From Thauera sp. JM12B12 (GTDB lineage Bacteria; Pseudomonadota; Gammaproteobacteria; Burkholderiales; Rhodocyclaceae), in NCBI RefSeq assembly GCF_039614725.1, contig NZ_CP154859.1, positions 3,658,001-3,722,000 on the forward strand: DNA of 64,000 nucleotides, read 5' to 3'. The translations under genes and the position numbers were made by a program. Within the stretch, counting starts at the first letter, position 1; each line of letters opens with the position of its first letter. Positions 1 through 10,801 of this stretch are shown one piece after another. Below the pieces are notes generated by a model. It made no database searches and was not told where the DNA came from. It saw nothing but the letters and a program-made list of their open reading frames with translations.

Positions 1-296
1 TTGTCGTGGACGTTGCGATCGAACAGCAGCCGGCTCTCCTGCAGCACCAGTCCGAGGTTGCGGCGCAGGTAGGGAATCGCCGTCTTGGGCAGGTGCGAGA
101 CGTCCTGGCCGTTGATCAGCACGCGCCCGGCGCTGGGGCGCTCGATCACCGGAATGAGCTTGAACAGCGTGCTCTTGCCGGCTCCGGAGTGACCGGAGAG
201 CACGACGAGCTCGCCATGGCGGATCTCGAAGCTGACGCCCGCCAGCGCCGTGTAGCCACCCGCATAGCGTTTGGCCACGTCCTCGAAGACGATCAT
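1..296 (-). CDS. ftsE: Cell division ATP-binding protein FtsE (partial, C-terminus outside window)
   Basis: Only the first 98 codons lie in the window; the rest is beyond position 1. FtsE is the ATPase of the FtsEX ABC-type complex, which sits at the division septum on the inner membrane and controls peptidoglycan hydrolases. The frame reads MIVFEDVAKRYAGG and carries a Walker A motif GHSGAGKS at residues 35-42 and the Q-loop region LGLVLQES near residue 84. The ATG at 296-294 overlaps the ftsY stop codon (ATGA), so the two genes are translationally coupled. The ftsY-ftsE order is the usual proteobacterial one; ftsX would be expected next, outside the window. Confidence 0.93.
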   Translation of the reverse strand, partial: MIVFEDVAKRYAGGYTALAGVSFEIRHGELVVLSGHSGAGKSTLFKLIPVIERPSAGRVLINGQDVSHLPKTAIPYLRRNLGLVLQESRLLFDRNVHD

Positions 297-1624
297 GCGC
301 GTCCGCCCGCTCCGTGCTTGACCGCGCCGGCGCCGGGCTCGAACAGCGCATCGACGAACTCGCGCGCCTTGAACGGCTGCAGGTCGTCGATGCCCTCGCC
401 GACGCCGATGAAGCGCAGCGGCTTCGGAGACTGGCGCGCGATCGCCGCCAGCACGCCGCCCTTGGCGGTGCCGTCGAGCTTGGTGACCACCAGGCCGGTG
501 ACGCCGATCGCCTTGTCGAAGGCCTTGACCTGGGCGAGCGCGTTCTGGCCGATGTTGGCATCGAGCACGAGCAGAACCTCGTGCGGCCCGCTCGGGTCGG
601 CCTTGGCGATCACCCGACGCACCTTGGCGATCTCCTCCATCAGGTGGAGCTGGGTCGGCAGGCGGCCGGCGGTGTCGGCGAGCACGACGTCGATCTTGCG
701 CGCACGCGCGGCGTTGATCGCGTCGAAGATCACCGCCGCGGCGTCGCCGCTGTCCTGCGCGACCACGGTGACGTTGTTGCGCTCGCCCCAGGTCATGAGC
801 TGCTCGCGCGCCGCGGCGCGGAAGGTGTCGCCTGCAGCCAGCAGCACGCTCTTGCCCTGGGCCTGGAAGTATTTGGCGAGCTTGCCGATCGAGGTCGTCT
901 TACCCGAGCCGTTGACGCCCGCAATCATGATGATGAAGGGCTGGTGGCCCTCGACCTGCAGCGGCGCCTCGAGCGGGGCGATGATCTCGTTGAGGCCGTC
1001 GGCGAGCGCCTTCTGCAGCTGGTCGGCGGTCTCGAGGTGGTCGCGCTTCCAGCGCCGGCGCAGATCGTCGATCAGGTGCTGGGTGGCATCGACGCCGCAG
1101 TCGGCCATCAGCAGCGTGGACTCGAGTTCCTCGAGCAGGTCCTCGTCGATCTTGCGCAGGCCGAACAGGCTGGCCAGCCCGCCACCGAGCTGCTGGCGGG
1201 TACGGGCGAGGCCGGCCTTGAGGCGCTCGGTCCAGGACTTCTTCGCCGCCGGCGCGGGAGCGACCTCGGGCTCGGCGAGCGTCGGCGCCGCAGGCGGTTC
1301 GGCTTCCGGCTCGACTTCCGGCTCGACTTCCGGTTCGGCTTGCGGCGCGGCCTCGGGTCCGAGTTGGGGCGCAGGCTCGGATTCGACCACGGGCACCGCC
1401 GGCTCGGCAGCGGCCGGAGCCACCGGCGCCTCGACAGGACCGGGCCCCGCTGCGCCCGGCGCCTCATCGACTGGACTCGCGGCTGCGGTGCGCTGCTCCG
1501 CCCCAGGGCCGGCTGCGGCGTCAGCGACGTCCGCCACGGGGACGTCTTGCGCCCCGTCGGGCTGCTCGGCCGGCCTGGGCTCGTCGCCAGGCTTGCCGAA
1601 CTTCTTCTTCAGGAAACCAAACAT
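293..1624 (-). CDS. ftsY: Signal recognition particle receptor FtsY
   Basis: A 443-residue SRP-receptor GTPase that docks the SRP-ribosome complex at the inner membrane for co-translational insertion of membrane proteins. After an acidic, Pro/Glu/Ala-rich N-terminal A-domain (about residues 10-125, with repeated EPEV/EPEA units) comes the N domain (130-215) and the G domain: G1 GVNGSGKT 236-243, DTAGR 317-321 and TKLD 381-384. Length fits the family when the variable A domain is allowed for. The start MFGFLKKKFG has the basic amphipathic character seen in other FtsY proteins. First gene of a minus-strand unit with ftsE; divergent from the M16 peptidase genes. Confidence 0.96.
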   Translation of the reverse strand: MFGFLKKKFGKPGDEPRPAEQPDGAQDVPVADVADAAAGPGAEQRTAAASPVDEAPGAAGPGPVEAPVAPAAAEPAVPVVESEPAPQLGPEAAPQAEPEVEPEVEPEAEPPAAPTLAEPEVAPAPAAKKSWTERLKAGLARTRQQLGGGLASLFGLRKIDEDLLEELESTLLMADCGVDATQHLIDDLRRRWKRDHLETADQLQKALADGLNEIIAPLEAPLQVEGHQPFIIMIAGVNGSGKTTSIGKLAKYFQAQGKSVLLAAGDTFRAAAREQLMTWGERNNVTVVAQDSGDAAAVIFDAINAARARKIDVVLADTAGRLPTQLHLMEEIAKVRRVIAKADPSGPHEVLLVLDANIGQNALAQVKAFDKAIGVTGLVVTKLDGTAKGGVLAAIARQSPKPLRFIGVGEGIDDLQPFKAREFVDALFEPGAGAVKHGAGGRA

Positions 1625-1788
1625 GAAACGCTCGGGTCAGAGGGGTCGTTTTGCATCGGCGGGCGGCACCCGGCAAGCATGGGCGCGCATCGCCGATCAC
1701 GCTAAGATGCGGCTCCCCGGCCGGGCTGCGCAGCGCGCAGCGGGCACACGCGGAGTGCCGCGGATTCTAACAGATGCAGGACAACTCC

Positions 1789-3165
1789 ATGTTTCGTCGA
1801 AGCCTTGCCCGCAGCGCGCTCGTGGGCGCCGCCCTCGCCACCGCGCTGCTCCAGCCCGCACTCGCCAACCCGTTCGAGACCACGCTCGCCAACGGCATGA
1901 AGCTGATCGTCAAGGAGGATCGCCGCGCGCCCTCGGTGGTGCACATGGTGTGGTACCGCGCCGGCGGCATGGACGAGCCCGATGGCGTCTCGGGTGTGGC
2001 CCACGTGCTCGAGCACATGATGTTCAAGGGCACGCGCGAGGTCGGTCCGGGCGAGTTCAACAAGCGCGTGGCCGCGGTGGGCGGGCGCGACAACGCCTTC
2101 ACCGGCAAGGACTACACCGCCTACTTCCAGCAGGTGCCGCCGGCCCATCTGACGGAGATGATGGCGCTCGAGGCCGACCGCATGAACAACCTGGTGCTCA
2201 CCGACGACGAGTTCCGCCGCGAACTCGAGGTCGTCAAGGAGGAGCGCCGCCTGCGCACCGACGATCAGCCGCGCGCGCTGGTGTTCGAGCAGCTGATGGC
2301 GACCGCCTTCCAGGCCCATCCCTACCGCCGCCCGGTGATCGGCTGGATGACCGACCTCCAGGCGATGCAGCCCGCGGACGCGCGCGCGTGGTACGAGCGC
2401 TGGTACGCGCCGAACAACGCCTGGCTGGTCGTCGTCGGCGACGTGGATCACCGCGAGGTGTTCCGCGATGCCGAGCAGCACTACGGCAAGCTCGAGGCTC
2501 GCCCACTGCCGGCGCGCCGCATTTCCACCGAACCCGCGCAGCGCGGACCGCGCAGCGCGGTGGTGAAGGCGCCGGCCGAGCTGCCCTACCTGGCCATGGC
2601 CTGGCAGGTCCCCGCCTTGCGTGATCCCGCAGGGGATCGCGAGGCCTACGCGCTGCAGGTGCTGGCGGCCGTGCTCGACGGCTACGACGGGGCACGCCTC
2701 ACCCGCCACCTCGTGCGGGACAACCCGCTCGCGGTCAGCGTGGGCGCGAGCTACGACACGGCCAACCGCGGCCCGGCCCTGTTCTACCTGTTCGGGGTGC
2801 CCGCCGCCGGCACCGGCACCGAGGCCCTGCAGGCTGCCCTGCGCGGCGAGATCCAGCGCATCCGCGACGAGGGCATCAGCGCGGAGGAGCTCGCCCGCGT
2901 CAAGACGCAGGCGATCGCCAGCCGGGTGTACAAGCGCGACTCGCTGATGGGGCAGGCGATGGAGATCGGCTACCTCGAGTCGGCCGGCCTGTCCTGGCGC
3001 GACGAGGATGCGCTGCTCGAAGGCCTGCGCGCGGTGACCGCGGAAGACGTGCAGGCGGTGGCGCGGCGTTACTTCGACGACGACACCCTCAGCAGCGCCC
3101 GCCTCGAACCGCAAGCCCTGAAGACAGCGCGCCCGCGCTCGCCCTTCGCCGCCCCGCGTCACTGA
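1789..3165 (+). CDS. M16 family zinc metallopeptidase, active subunit, exported
   Basis: A pitrilysin-type peptidase of 458 residues with an N-terminal signal peptide (MFRRSLARSALVG then a hydrophobic stretch ending near ALA-NPF), so probably periplasmic. The inverted zinc motif HVLEH is at about residues 72-76, with the downstream glutamate region EADRMNNL; the second half is the usual M16 C-terminal domain. I prefer the ATG at 1789, which has AGGA seven bases upstream; the in-frame ATG at 1774 has no visible ribosome site and would add five polar residues. Followed nine bases later by a second M16 gene without the zinc motif, as in two-subunit M16B enzymes. Substrate unknown. Confidence 0.9.
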   Translation: MFRRSLARSALVGAALATALLQPALANPFETTLANGMKLIVKEDRRAPSVVHMVWYRAGGMDEPDGVSGVAHVLEHMMFKGTREVGPGEFNKRVAAVGGRDNAFTGKDYTAYFQQVPPAHLTEMMALEADRMNNLVLTDDEFRRELEVVKEERRLRTDDQPRALVFEQLMATAFQAHPYRRPVIGWMTDLQAMQPADARAWYERWYAPNNAWLVVVGDVDHREVFRDAEQHYGKLEARPLPARRISTEPAQRGPRSAVVKAPAELPYLAMAWQVPALRDPAGDREAYALQVLAAVLDGYDGARLTRHLVRDNPLAVSVGASYDTANRGPALFYLFGVPAAGTGTEALQAALRGEIQRIRDEGISAEELARVKTQAIASRVYKRDSLMGQAMEIGYLESAGLSWRDEDALLEGLRAVTAEDVQAVARRYFDDDTLSSARLEPQALKTARPRSPFAAPRH

Positions 3166-3173
3166 GAACCGCC

Positions 3174-4546
3174 ATGTCCGCCTTCAGCTCCGCCATCACC
3201 GCCCGCCGCCGCGCCGCCGGCCGCGCCGCGCTCTGCCTCGGCCTCGCCGCCTTCGCCAGCCCGGTGCTCGCCACCCCCGAGATCCAGCACTGGACCGCCA
3301 CGACCGGGGCGCGCGTGCATTTCGTCGAAAGCCGCGCCCTGCCGCTGGTGGATATCCAGGTCGACTTCGCCGCCGGCACTGCGCTCGACCCCGCAGGCAA
3401 GGCCGGACTCGCGAGCATGACCCAGGCTCTGCTCGACGCCGGCGCCGGCGAGCTCGACGAGCAGACCATCGCCGACCGCAAGGCCGACCTCGGCATCGAG
3501 GTCCGTGGCGGCGCCGACAACGATCGCGCCAGCCTCTCGCTGCGCAGCCTGTCGTCCGCGACCGAGCTCGACGCCGCGGTCGAACTCGTCGCCACCCTGC
3601 TCGCGCGCCCGAGCTTCCCCGCCGACATCCTCGAGCGCGAGCGCAGCCGCGCCATCGCCGGCCTGCGCGAGGCGCTGACCAAGCCCGCGACGCTCGCCGC
3701 CCGCCAGTTCAACGCCGTGCTGTACGCGGGCCATCCATACGGCAACGACAGCACGCCCGAGTCGCTCGCCGCCCTCGGCCGCGACGACCTGGTCGATTTC
3801 CACCGCCGCCACTACGGCGCCGGACGCGCCGCGGTGGCCATCGTCGGCGACGTGGACCGCGCCACCGCCGAGCGCATCGCCGTCCGCCTCACCGCGGCGC
3901 TGCCCGCCACCGAGGCGGCCTCGCCGCCGCCACCGCCGGCGGCGACACGCGCGCAGGTGATCCGCATCCCGCATCCGTCGGCGCAGGCCCATATCCTCGT
4001 CGGCCAGCCCGGCATGGCGCGCGAGGATCCGGACTATTTCCCGCTGCTGGTGGGCAACTACGTCCTCGGCGGCGGCGGCTTCGTGTCGCGCCTCACCCGT
4101 GAAGTGCGCGAAAAGCGCGGCTTCGCCTACAGCGTGTACAGCTTCCTGTCGCCGCAACAGGTCGCAGGCCCGTTCCAGATCGGCCTGCAGACGCGCGGCG
4201 CGCAGGCCGACGAGGCGCTCGCGGTGGTGCGCGAGACGCTCGACCGCTTCCTTGCCGAGGGTCCGAGCGCGGAGGAACTGCGGGCGGCCAAGGACAACAT
4301 CGTCAACGGCTTCGGTCTGCGCCTGGACTCGAACGCGAAGCTGCTCGACCACGTCGCCATGATCGGCTTCTATCGCCTCCCGCTCGACTGGCTCGACACC
4401 TATCCCCGCGCGGTGGAAGCCGTGACCGCCGAGGCGGTGCGGGATGCCTGGCAGCGCCGCATCCGCCCCGAGCAGCTCGTCACCGTGATCGCCGGCGGCG
4501 ACGGCGACCAGGCTGCCGCGCCCGCGGCCGCCCCGGGCGGTGCGCA

Positions 4547-4550
<4 letters not shown>
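3174..4550 (+). CDS. M16 family peptidase-like protein, zinc motif lost
   Basis: 458 residues with a signal peptide (to about residue 33) and the two-domain M16 fold. Aligning GLASMTQALL with the GVAHVLEHMM of the upstream gene shows that the zinc-binding His, Glu and His are replaced by Ser81, Gln84 and Ala85, so it should not be catalytic on its own. The C-terminal substrate-clamp region with REKRGFAYSVYS (around residue 315) is kept, as in the non-catalytic partner of mitochondrial processing peptidase and of M16B heterodimers. Very probably forms a complex with the preceding protein. Its TGA overlaps the GTG start of rsmD. Confidence 0.88.
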
Positions 4551-5842
<1,292 letters not shown>

Positions 5843-5874
5843 GCAAGACAGCGAACACCCCGCGTCCACGCGGC

Positions 5875-5902
5875 AAGGGCAGGCCGTCGGCCTGCCCTTT
5901 TT
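5875..5902 (+). terminator. Rho-independent terminator after the ferredoxin gene
   Basis: Perfect 11-bp stem AAGGGCAGGCC / GGCCTGCCCTT with a GTC loop, followed by a run of T. It lies between the plus-strand ferredoxin gene and the converging minus-strand GTPase gene; the T run favours the plus direction. Confidence 0.9.
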
Positions 5903-5935
5903 CGTTGCGCCTGCTGCCGACCGGACCGCTCGACC

Positions 5936-7906
5936 TCAGGCCGCGGCGCGCAAGCCCCCGCGCTGCTCCGCCACCTGAGCCGGCACGCCGAGGGCGGCGG
6001 CAATGCCCGCCTCCAGCCCGTCGAGCTCGGCGATCAGCGTGCGAACCGCCTCCTCGCCCTGCTTGAGCTCCTCGACCCGATTCTCCAGCGTGTCGGTGGC
6101 CTCGTGGATGCGCTTGACGCTCTCCAGCCGGCGCTTGAGCTGGATCTGATACTCGCGCACCTGCGTGTCGAGCGGCGACATCACCGCCCGCAGCCACTGT
6201 TCGACGTCCTGGTTGGCGATCTCGAAGGTGCGCCGCGCCTGCATCGCCACGGTTTCGAAGAACTTCTGCGTGAGCGCATGCTTCTCGGTGGTGACCAGCG
6301 TGAGCGCAGTGTTGATCTGGCGATTGAAGATCGCCTCGAGGCGGTCGAGTTCGGCCTCGTACCGCATCGTCGAGAAGCTCTCCGGCGGCGACAGCTTGAG
6401 TCCGTGCTCGACGCTGAAACGCTTGTACATCGTCTCCAGCATGCGGGAGATCTCGCTGATCTCGGCGCTGGACCGCTGCAGGTTGGTGCGCAGGTTGTGG
6501 AAGTATCCCTCCATGGCCTCGCGCAGCCCGCGCGTGAAGGTCGACTCCAGCATCGCCTCGCGCGTGCGCCGCGTCTCGTCGCGCAACGCGTCGAGCCCCA
6601 TGTGCGCGAGCAGGCTGTTGGTCAGGTTCGAAAACACCGAGCGCACCGCGTAGTACTTCTGCAGGCCCTGCTCGAACTCCTCCTTCTCCGTGCGGATCTT
6701 GCGCATCATGTATTCGAGGACGCTCTGGTTCTTGCCACGGAGGTCGGTGAGCTCCTGCAACTGCTCGCACAGCCCGGACAGCCGGCCCTCGAGCAGCGCG
6801 CGGGTGCGTGCCGCCACCTCGCGCGTTTCGGCCAGCGTGTCCTCGCGCACGATGTCCTGCTTGGTGGGCAGCAGGTCGTCGCTGAGCGCACGCTCGAGCG
6901 CGGGAATGCGACTGCGCTCGAGCAGCTCGGCATCCCCCTGGATCCGCGCCACCAGCCCCTTCTGGGCGGAGACCGGGAACACCGCGCCGCGCTCGATGCC
7001 GAGCGTGTCCGCCACGGATTCGACCTGGCGCCCGAGCTCGGCCTCGATGCGCGCCTCGTCGCGCAGGCCGTCCCACAAGCCATCGATCTTGTTGAGCACC
7101 ACCAGGCGGCCGCGCTGGCGCGTGGCGCTGCCTTGCACGTAATTGCGCCACACCGCGAGATCGCTCTGAGTGACGCCGGTGTCGGCCGCGAGGATGAACA
7201 GCACGGCGTGGGCGTTGGGCAGCATCGACAGGGTGAGCTCGGGCTCCGCGCCGATCGCGTTCAGGCCCGGCGTATCGAGCACCACCAGCCCCTGCTCGAG
7301 CAGCGGATGCGGGAACTGGATCACCGCATGGCGCCAGCGCGGAATCTCGACCATGCCATCGGCGCCCGGCTTGATGCCCTCGTCGCCCGAGGCGTCAACC
7401 GCGAACCCGAGGGACTCGGCCTCGTCCGCCTCCACCCGCTCGGTCTCGCCCACGCGCGCCAGCGCCGCCTGCAGGCTGGAGGCATCGACCGCCTCGAGCG
7501 CGACGATGGTCCACGCTTCGCGATAGCGCTTGAGTTCGCTCACCGGCGCCTGTCGAGCGCGCGAGCGGATCGGCAGCAGGCGCAGCTCGGGCGTGGCGCC
7601 CTTGCTCCACTGCAGCTCGGTCGGACACATGGTGGTGCGACCGGCGCTGGAGGGCAGGATGCGGTCGCCGTGATCGCCGAAGAAGATGGCGTTGATGAGC
7701 TCCGACTTGCCGCGCGAGAACTCGGCGACGAAGGCCACCGTCAGCTTGTCGTCGTGCAGGCGCTCGAGCAGGTACTGCAGGCGCAGGTCGGACTGCACGT
7801 CACCGACGTCGTTGCGCGCCAGCCAGGCGCGCAACCGCGTCACCGCATCGCCGGTCTGGCCGCGCCAGCGGCTGTAGGCAGAGAATTGTTCGGTCAGGTC
7901 GGTCAT
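5936..7906 (-). CDS. Dynamin-like GTPase of unknown function
   Basis: 656 residues counted from the ATG at 7906 (MTDLTEQF); an in-frame ATG at 7954 would add 16 unlike residues. The N-terminal dynamin-type GTPase domain has G1 AEFSRGKS (61-68), switch threonines near 91-92, G3 DTPG (211-214) and G4 NKID (272-275). The remaining 350 residues are charged, helical and Glu/Arg-rich, as expected of a dynamin stalk, ending in an apparent coiled coil (about 590-640). No clear transmembrane helix is visible. Bacterial dynamin-like proteins act in membrane remodelling, but the role of this subgroup is not established. It follows mutM by 159 bases on the same strand and has no partner gene. Confidence 0.8.
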   Translation of the reverse strand: MTDLTEQFSAYSRWRGQTGDAVTRLRAWLARNDVGDVQSDLRLQYLLERLHDDKLTVAFVAEFSRGKSELINAIFFGDHGDRILPSSAGRTTMCPTELQWSKGATPELRLLPIRSRARQAPVSELKRYREAWTIVALEAVDASSLQAALARVGETERVEADEAESLGFAVDASGDEGIKPGADGMVEIPRWRHAVIQFPHPLLEQGLVVLDTPGLNAIGAEPELTLSMLPNAHAVLFILAADTGVTQSDLAVWRNYVQGSATRQRGRLVVLNKIDGLWDGLRDEARIEAELGRQVESVADTLGIERGAVFPVSAQKGLVARIQGDAELLERSRIPALERALSDDLLPTKQDIVREDTLAETREVAARTRALLEGRLSGLCEQLQELTDLRGKNQSVLEYMMRKIRTEKEEFEQGLQKYYAVRSVFSNLTNSLLAHMGLDALRDETRRTREAMLESTFTRGLREAMEGYFHNLRTNLQRSSAEISEISRMLETMYKRFSVEHGLKLSPPESFSTMRYEAELDRLEAIFNRQINTALTLVTTEKHALTQKFFETVAMQARRTFEIANQDVEQWLRAVMSPLDTQVREYQIQLKRRLESVKRIHEATDTLENRVEELKQGEEAVRTLIAELDGLEAGIAAALGVPAQVAEQRGGLRAAA

Positions 7907-8065
7907 GGATTCGCTCGTCGGACAGGGCGCGCGGCAGGCGCGCGCAAAAGGCACGGCCGGATCTCCCGCACCCCCGCACGCTGAGCATAGCCAGCTTCAC
8001 GCCGCGGATCCGTGCCAAAGTGCACGGCGGACGCCGAACGCAAGCTGCGCGGGCGGTGCGCGCGC

Positions 8066-8884
8066 TCAGCTGCGCCGCTGACAGCGCGGACAGAAGTAGG
8101 TCGCCCGCTGTGCGCTGACGATGCGGCGCACAGCGCTGCCGCACACGCGGCAGGGCTCGCCGCTGCGTCCATAGACGAAATACTGCTGCTGGAAGTAGCC
8201 CGGCTGGCCGTCGCCGCCGACGAAGTCGCGCAGCGTGCTGCCACCCGCGGCGATCGCCGCCGCCAGCGTCGCGCGCACCGATGCCACCAGCCGCGCGCAG
8301 CGCCGGGGACCGAGGTGCCCGGCAGGCTCGAGCGGATGGATGCGGGCACGGAACAGGCTCTCCGAGGCGTAGATGTTGCCGACGCCGACGACGCGATGGC
8401 TGTCCATGAGCACATGCTTGAGCGGCGCCCGCAGCCCGCGCGTCACGGCGTACAGCCAGTCGGTGTCGAAGGCCGCATCGAGCGGTTCGGGCCCGAGGTT
8501 CGCCAGCAAGGGATGACGCGCGACATCCCCCTCCTGCCACACCACCATGCCGAAGCGGCGCGGATCGCGCAGGCGCAGCGCCTGCGCCCCGAACACGAAA
8601 TCGACATGGTCGTGGGCGCCCGGCGGCTCGCTGCTGGGCACCACGCGCAGGCTGCCCGACATGCCCAGGTGCACGATCACGCTCCCGCCGTCGAAGCCGA
8701 GCAACAGGTATTTGGCCCGCCTGCCGACCGTGCGCAGGATGCGCCCGCCGATCCGGGCCGGCAGCGTGTCCGGCACCGGCACGCGCAGGCGCGGGTTGCG
8801 CACGACGAGGGCGCTCAGGGCGCGACCCTCGACGTGAGGCCGGATCCCGCGGCAGGTGGTCTCGACTTCGGGCAGTTCGGGCAT
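8066..8884 (-). CDS. mutM: Formamidopyrimidine-DNA glycosylase (Fpg/MutM)
   Basis: 272 residues. Bifunctional base-excision enzyme that removes 8-oxoguanine and formamidopyrimidines and nicks the abasic site. The start MPELPEVETT gives the invariant Pro2 nucleophile and Glu3. The helix-two-turn-helix region with GVGNIYASE is at about 168-176, and the C-terminal zinc finger CRVC...CPRC is present with the two cysteine pairs correctly spaced. The frame stays open far upstream, but only this ATG gives the required N-terminus. Divergent from the TPR gene; the 200-base gap (8885-9085) must carry both promoters, of which a TCTAAT-type -10 near 8994 is the only visible hint. Confidence 0.96.
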   Translation of the reverse strand: MPELPEVETTCRGIRPHVEGRALSALVVRNPRLRVPVPDTLPARIGGRILRTVGRRAKYLLLGFDGGSVIVHLGMSGSLRVVPSSEPPGAHDHVDFVFGAQALRLRDPRRFGMVVWQEGDVARHPLLANLGPEPLDAAFDTDWLYAVTRGLRAPLKHVLMDSHRVVGVGNIYASESLFRARIHPLEPAGHLGPRRCARLVASVRATLAAAIAAGGSTLRDFVGGDGQPGYFQQQYFVYGRSGEPCRVCGSAVRRIVSAQRATYFCPRCQRRS

Positions 8885-9085
8885 GGGGGAATGGGGGCTC
8901 GTGGGCGAACGGCGGCGGGCGACACGACGGGCCCTGGCGGCACGACGTGTTGCGGCAGGGACATCGATCTGCATACCATGACGCGAACCGAATTCTAATT
9001 CAGCCTCTCCAACCGGCGTCATCCAGCACCGCCGGAAGGTGGGCGCTTTTTCGCAACTCCACCGCAGTCGCGCCGGACCCTTTCC

Positions 9086-10801
9086 ATGAAGACCCAGCTT
9101 ACCCGCCTCGCCCGCTCCCTCTGCCTCGCCCTCGCGATCGGCGCCGGCGGCGCCGCGACGGCGGCCAATGGCGACGCGGTGGGCGGTCCGCTGCCCGACC
9201 AGGAGCTGACCCCGCGCACGCTGTACAGCTTCCTGCTCGCCGAGATCGCCGGCGCGCGCGGCCAGATCGGCCTCTCCGCGCAGCTCTACCTCGACCTCGC
9301 GCGCTCCACCCGCGACCCGCGCATTGCACGGCGCGCGACCGAGATCGCGATGTACTCGCGCAACCTGCGCATGGCCTCCGAGGCCGCCCGCATCTGGGCA
9401 GAGGTGGCGCCGGACTCGGAAGAGGCACGGCGAGTATTGGCGAGCATGACGAGCGCCGAACACGGCGGCGAGGTCAACCTCGACGCCATCCAGATCCAGC
9501 TCGCCCGCGTGCTCGCGCAGTCCAACGGCCGCCTCGCCCAGAACCTGCTCGGACTCAACCGCACGCTGGCGCGCGTGGCCGACAAGCAGGCGGTCCGCTC
9601 GATCGTCAATCGCCTCACCGAACCCTATCTCGACGTACCCGAGGCCCACATCGCGCGCGCGCAGGCGGCCATGGCCGCCGAGGATTCCATGGGCGCGCTG
9701 GCGGCGGTGAATCGCGCGCTCGAGCTCAACCAGGGCTGGGAACCGGCGGTGCTGCTCAAGGCGCAGATCCTGCAGCAGGGCGGCGCCGGTGACGAGGCCC
9801 TGCGCCAGCTCGAATCCGCGCTCGCGCTCAAGCCGGAGAGCAGCACGCTGCGCCTTGCCTGGGCCCGCAGCCTGGTGTCGGCCCAGCGTTTCGACGACGC
9901 GCGCAGGGAATTCCGCCGCCTGCTCGAGGCGCGCCCCGACGATGGCGAACTCCTCTATGCGGTCGGGCTCCTGTCCATGCAGCTGAACGAACCCGCGGTG
10001 GCGGAGACCCATTTCGCGCGCGCGCTCGCCGCCGGCCACCCGCAGCCCGACCTGATCCGCCTGCATCTGGGCCAGCTCGCCGCCGATCGCGGCCAGGGCG
10101 AGGCCGCGCGCACCTGGTTCGACGAGATCTCCGACCCCGAGCTCCGCCCCGAGGCCAACATCCGCAGCGCCCAGAGCCTGGCGCGCGAGGGCCGCGTCGA
10201 TGAAGCCCGCGCCCTGCTTCAGGGCGAGGCCGACGAGCCGGAGATCATGCGCCGCTACGTCCTCGCCGAGGTGCAGATCCTGCGCGACGCCGACCGTCCC
10301 GCCGAGGCGCTGCTGGTCATCGACGACGCCCTGCGCGAGACGCCCGACGACACCGCCCTGCTCTACGAGGCGGCCATGCTGGCCGAGCGCATCGACCGCA
10401 TCGACCTGATGGAGACGCGGCTGCGCAGGGTCATCGCGCTGCAGCCCGATCACGCTCATGCCCACAATGCGCTCGGCTACTCGCTCGCCGACCGCAAGCT
10501 GCGGCTTGACGAAGCCGAAGCGCTCATCCTGCGTGCGCTCGAACTCTCGCCGGATGACCCCTTCATCCTCGACAGCCTGGGCTGGGTGCGCTTCCGTCGC
10601 GGCGACGGTGCGGGCGCCCTCGTTCACCTCGAGCGCGCCTACGCCAAGCGCCAGGACGCCGAGATCGCCGCGCACCTCGGCGAGGTGCTGTGGAGCCTCG
10701 AGCGTCGCGAAGACGCCCGCCGCATCTTCGACCAGGCGCTCGCTGCCCACCCCGAGAACAAGCTCCTCGCCGACACGGTGCGCCGCCTGGGCCTCCGATG
10801 A
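9086..10801 (+). CDS. Exported tetratricopeptide-repeat protein
   Basis: 571 residues with a signal peptide (MKTQLTRLARSLCLALAIG, cleavage near ATA-AN) and no lipobox. The rest is a run of helical TPR-like repeats (for example ALAAVNRALELNQGWEPAVL and the canonical AHNALGYSLADR / DSLGWVRFRRGD units near residues 458-510). It should be a periplasmic scaffold. Its stop overlaps the lolB start (ATGA), and the TPR-lolB-ispE order suggests an envelope role, possibly with outer-membrane lipoprotein traffic, but this is inference from position only. Confidence 0.85.
   Translation: MKTQLTRLARSLCLALAIGAGGAATAANGDAVGGPLPDQELTPRTLYSFLLAEIAGARGQIGLSAQLYLDLARSTRDPRIARRATEIAMYSRNLRMASEAARIWAEVAPDSEEARRVLASMTSAEHGGEVNLDAIQIQLARVLAQSNGRLAQNLLGLNRTLARVADKQAVRSIVNRLTEPYLDVPEAHIARAQAAMAAEDSMGALAAVNRALELNQGWEPAVLLKAQILQQGGAGDEALRQLESALALKPESSTLRLAWARSLVSAQRFDDARREFRRLLEARPDDGELLYAVGLLSMQLNEPAVAETHFARALAAGHPQPDLIRLHLGQLAADRGQGEAARTWFDEISDPELRPEANIRSAQSLAREGRVDEARALLQGEADEPEIMRRYVLAEVQILRDADRPAEALLVIDDALRETPDDTALLYEAAMLAERIDRIDLMETRLRRVIALQPDHAHAHNALGYSLADRKLRLDEAEALILRALELSPDDPFILDSLGWVRFRRGDGAGALVHLERAYAKRQDAEIAAHLGEVLWSLERREDARRIFDQALAAHPENKLLADTVRRLGLR

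Noticed and set aside
6..2624. Open frame of 872 codons on the plus strand across ftsE/ftsY and the M16 gene
   Set aside because: It is antisense to ftsE/ftsY and out of frame with the M16 gene, and its product is low-complexity Ala/Arg/Ser with no family features. High GC keeps stops rare in such frames.
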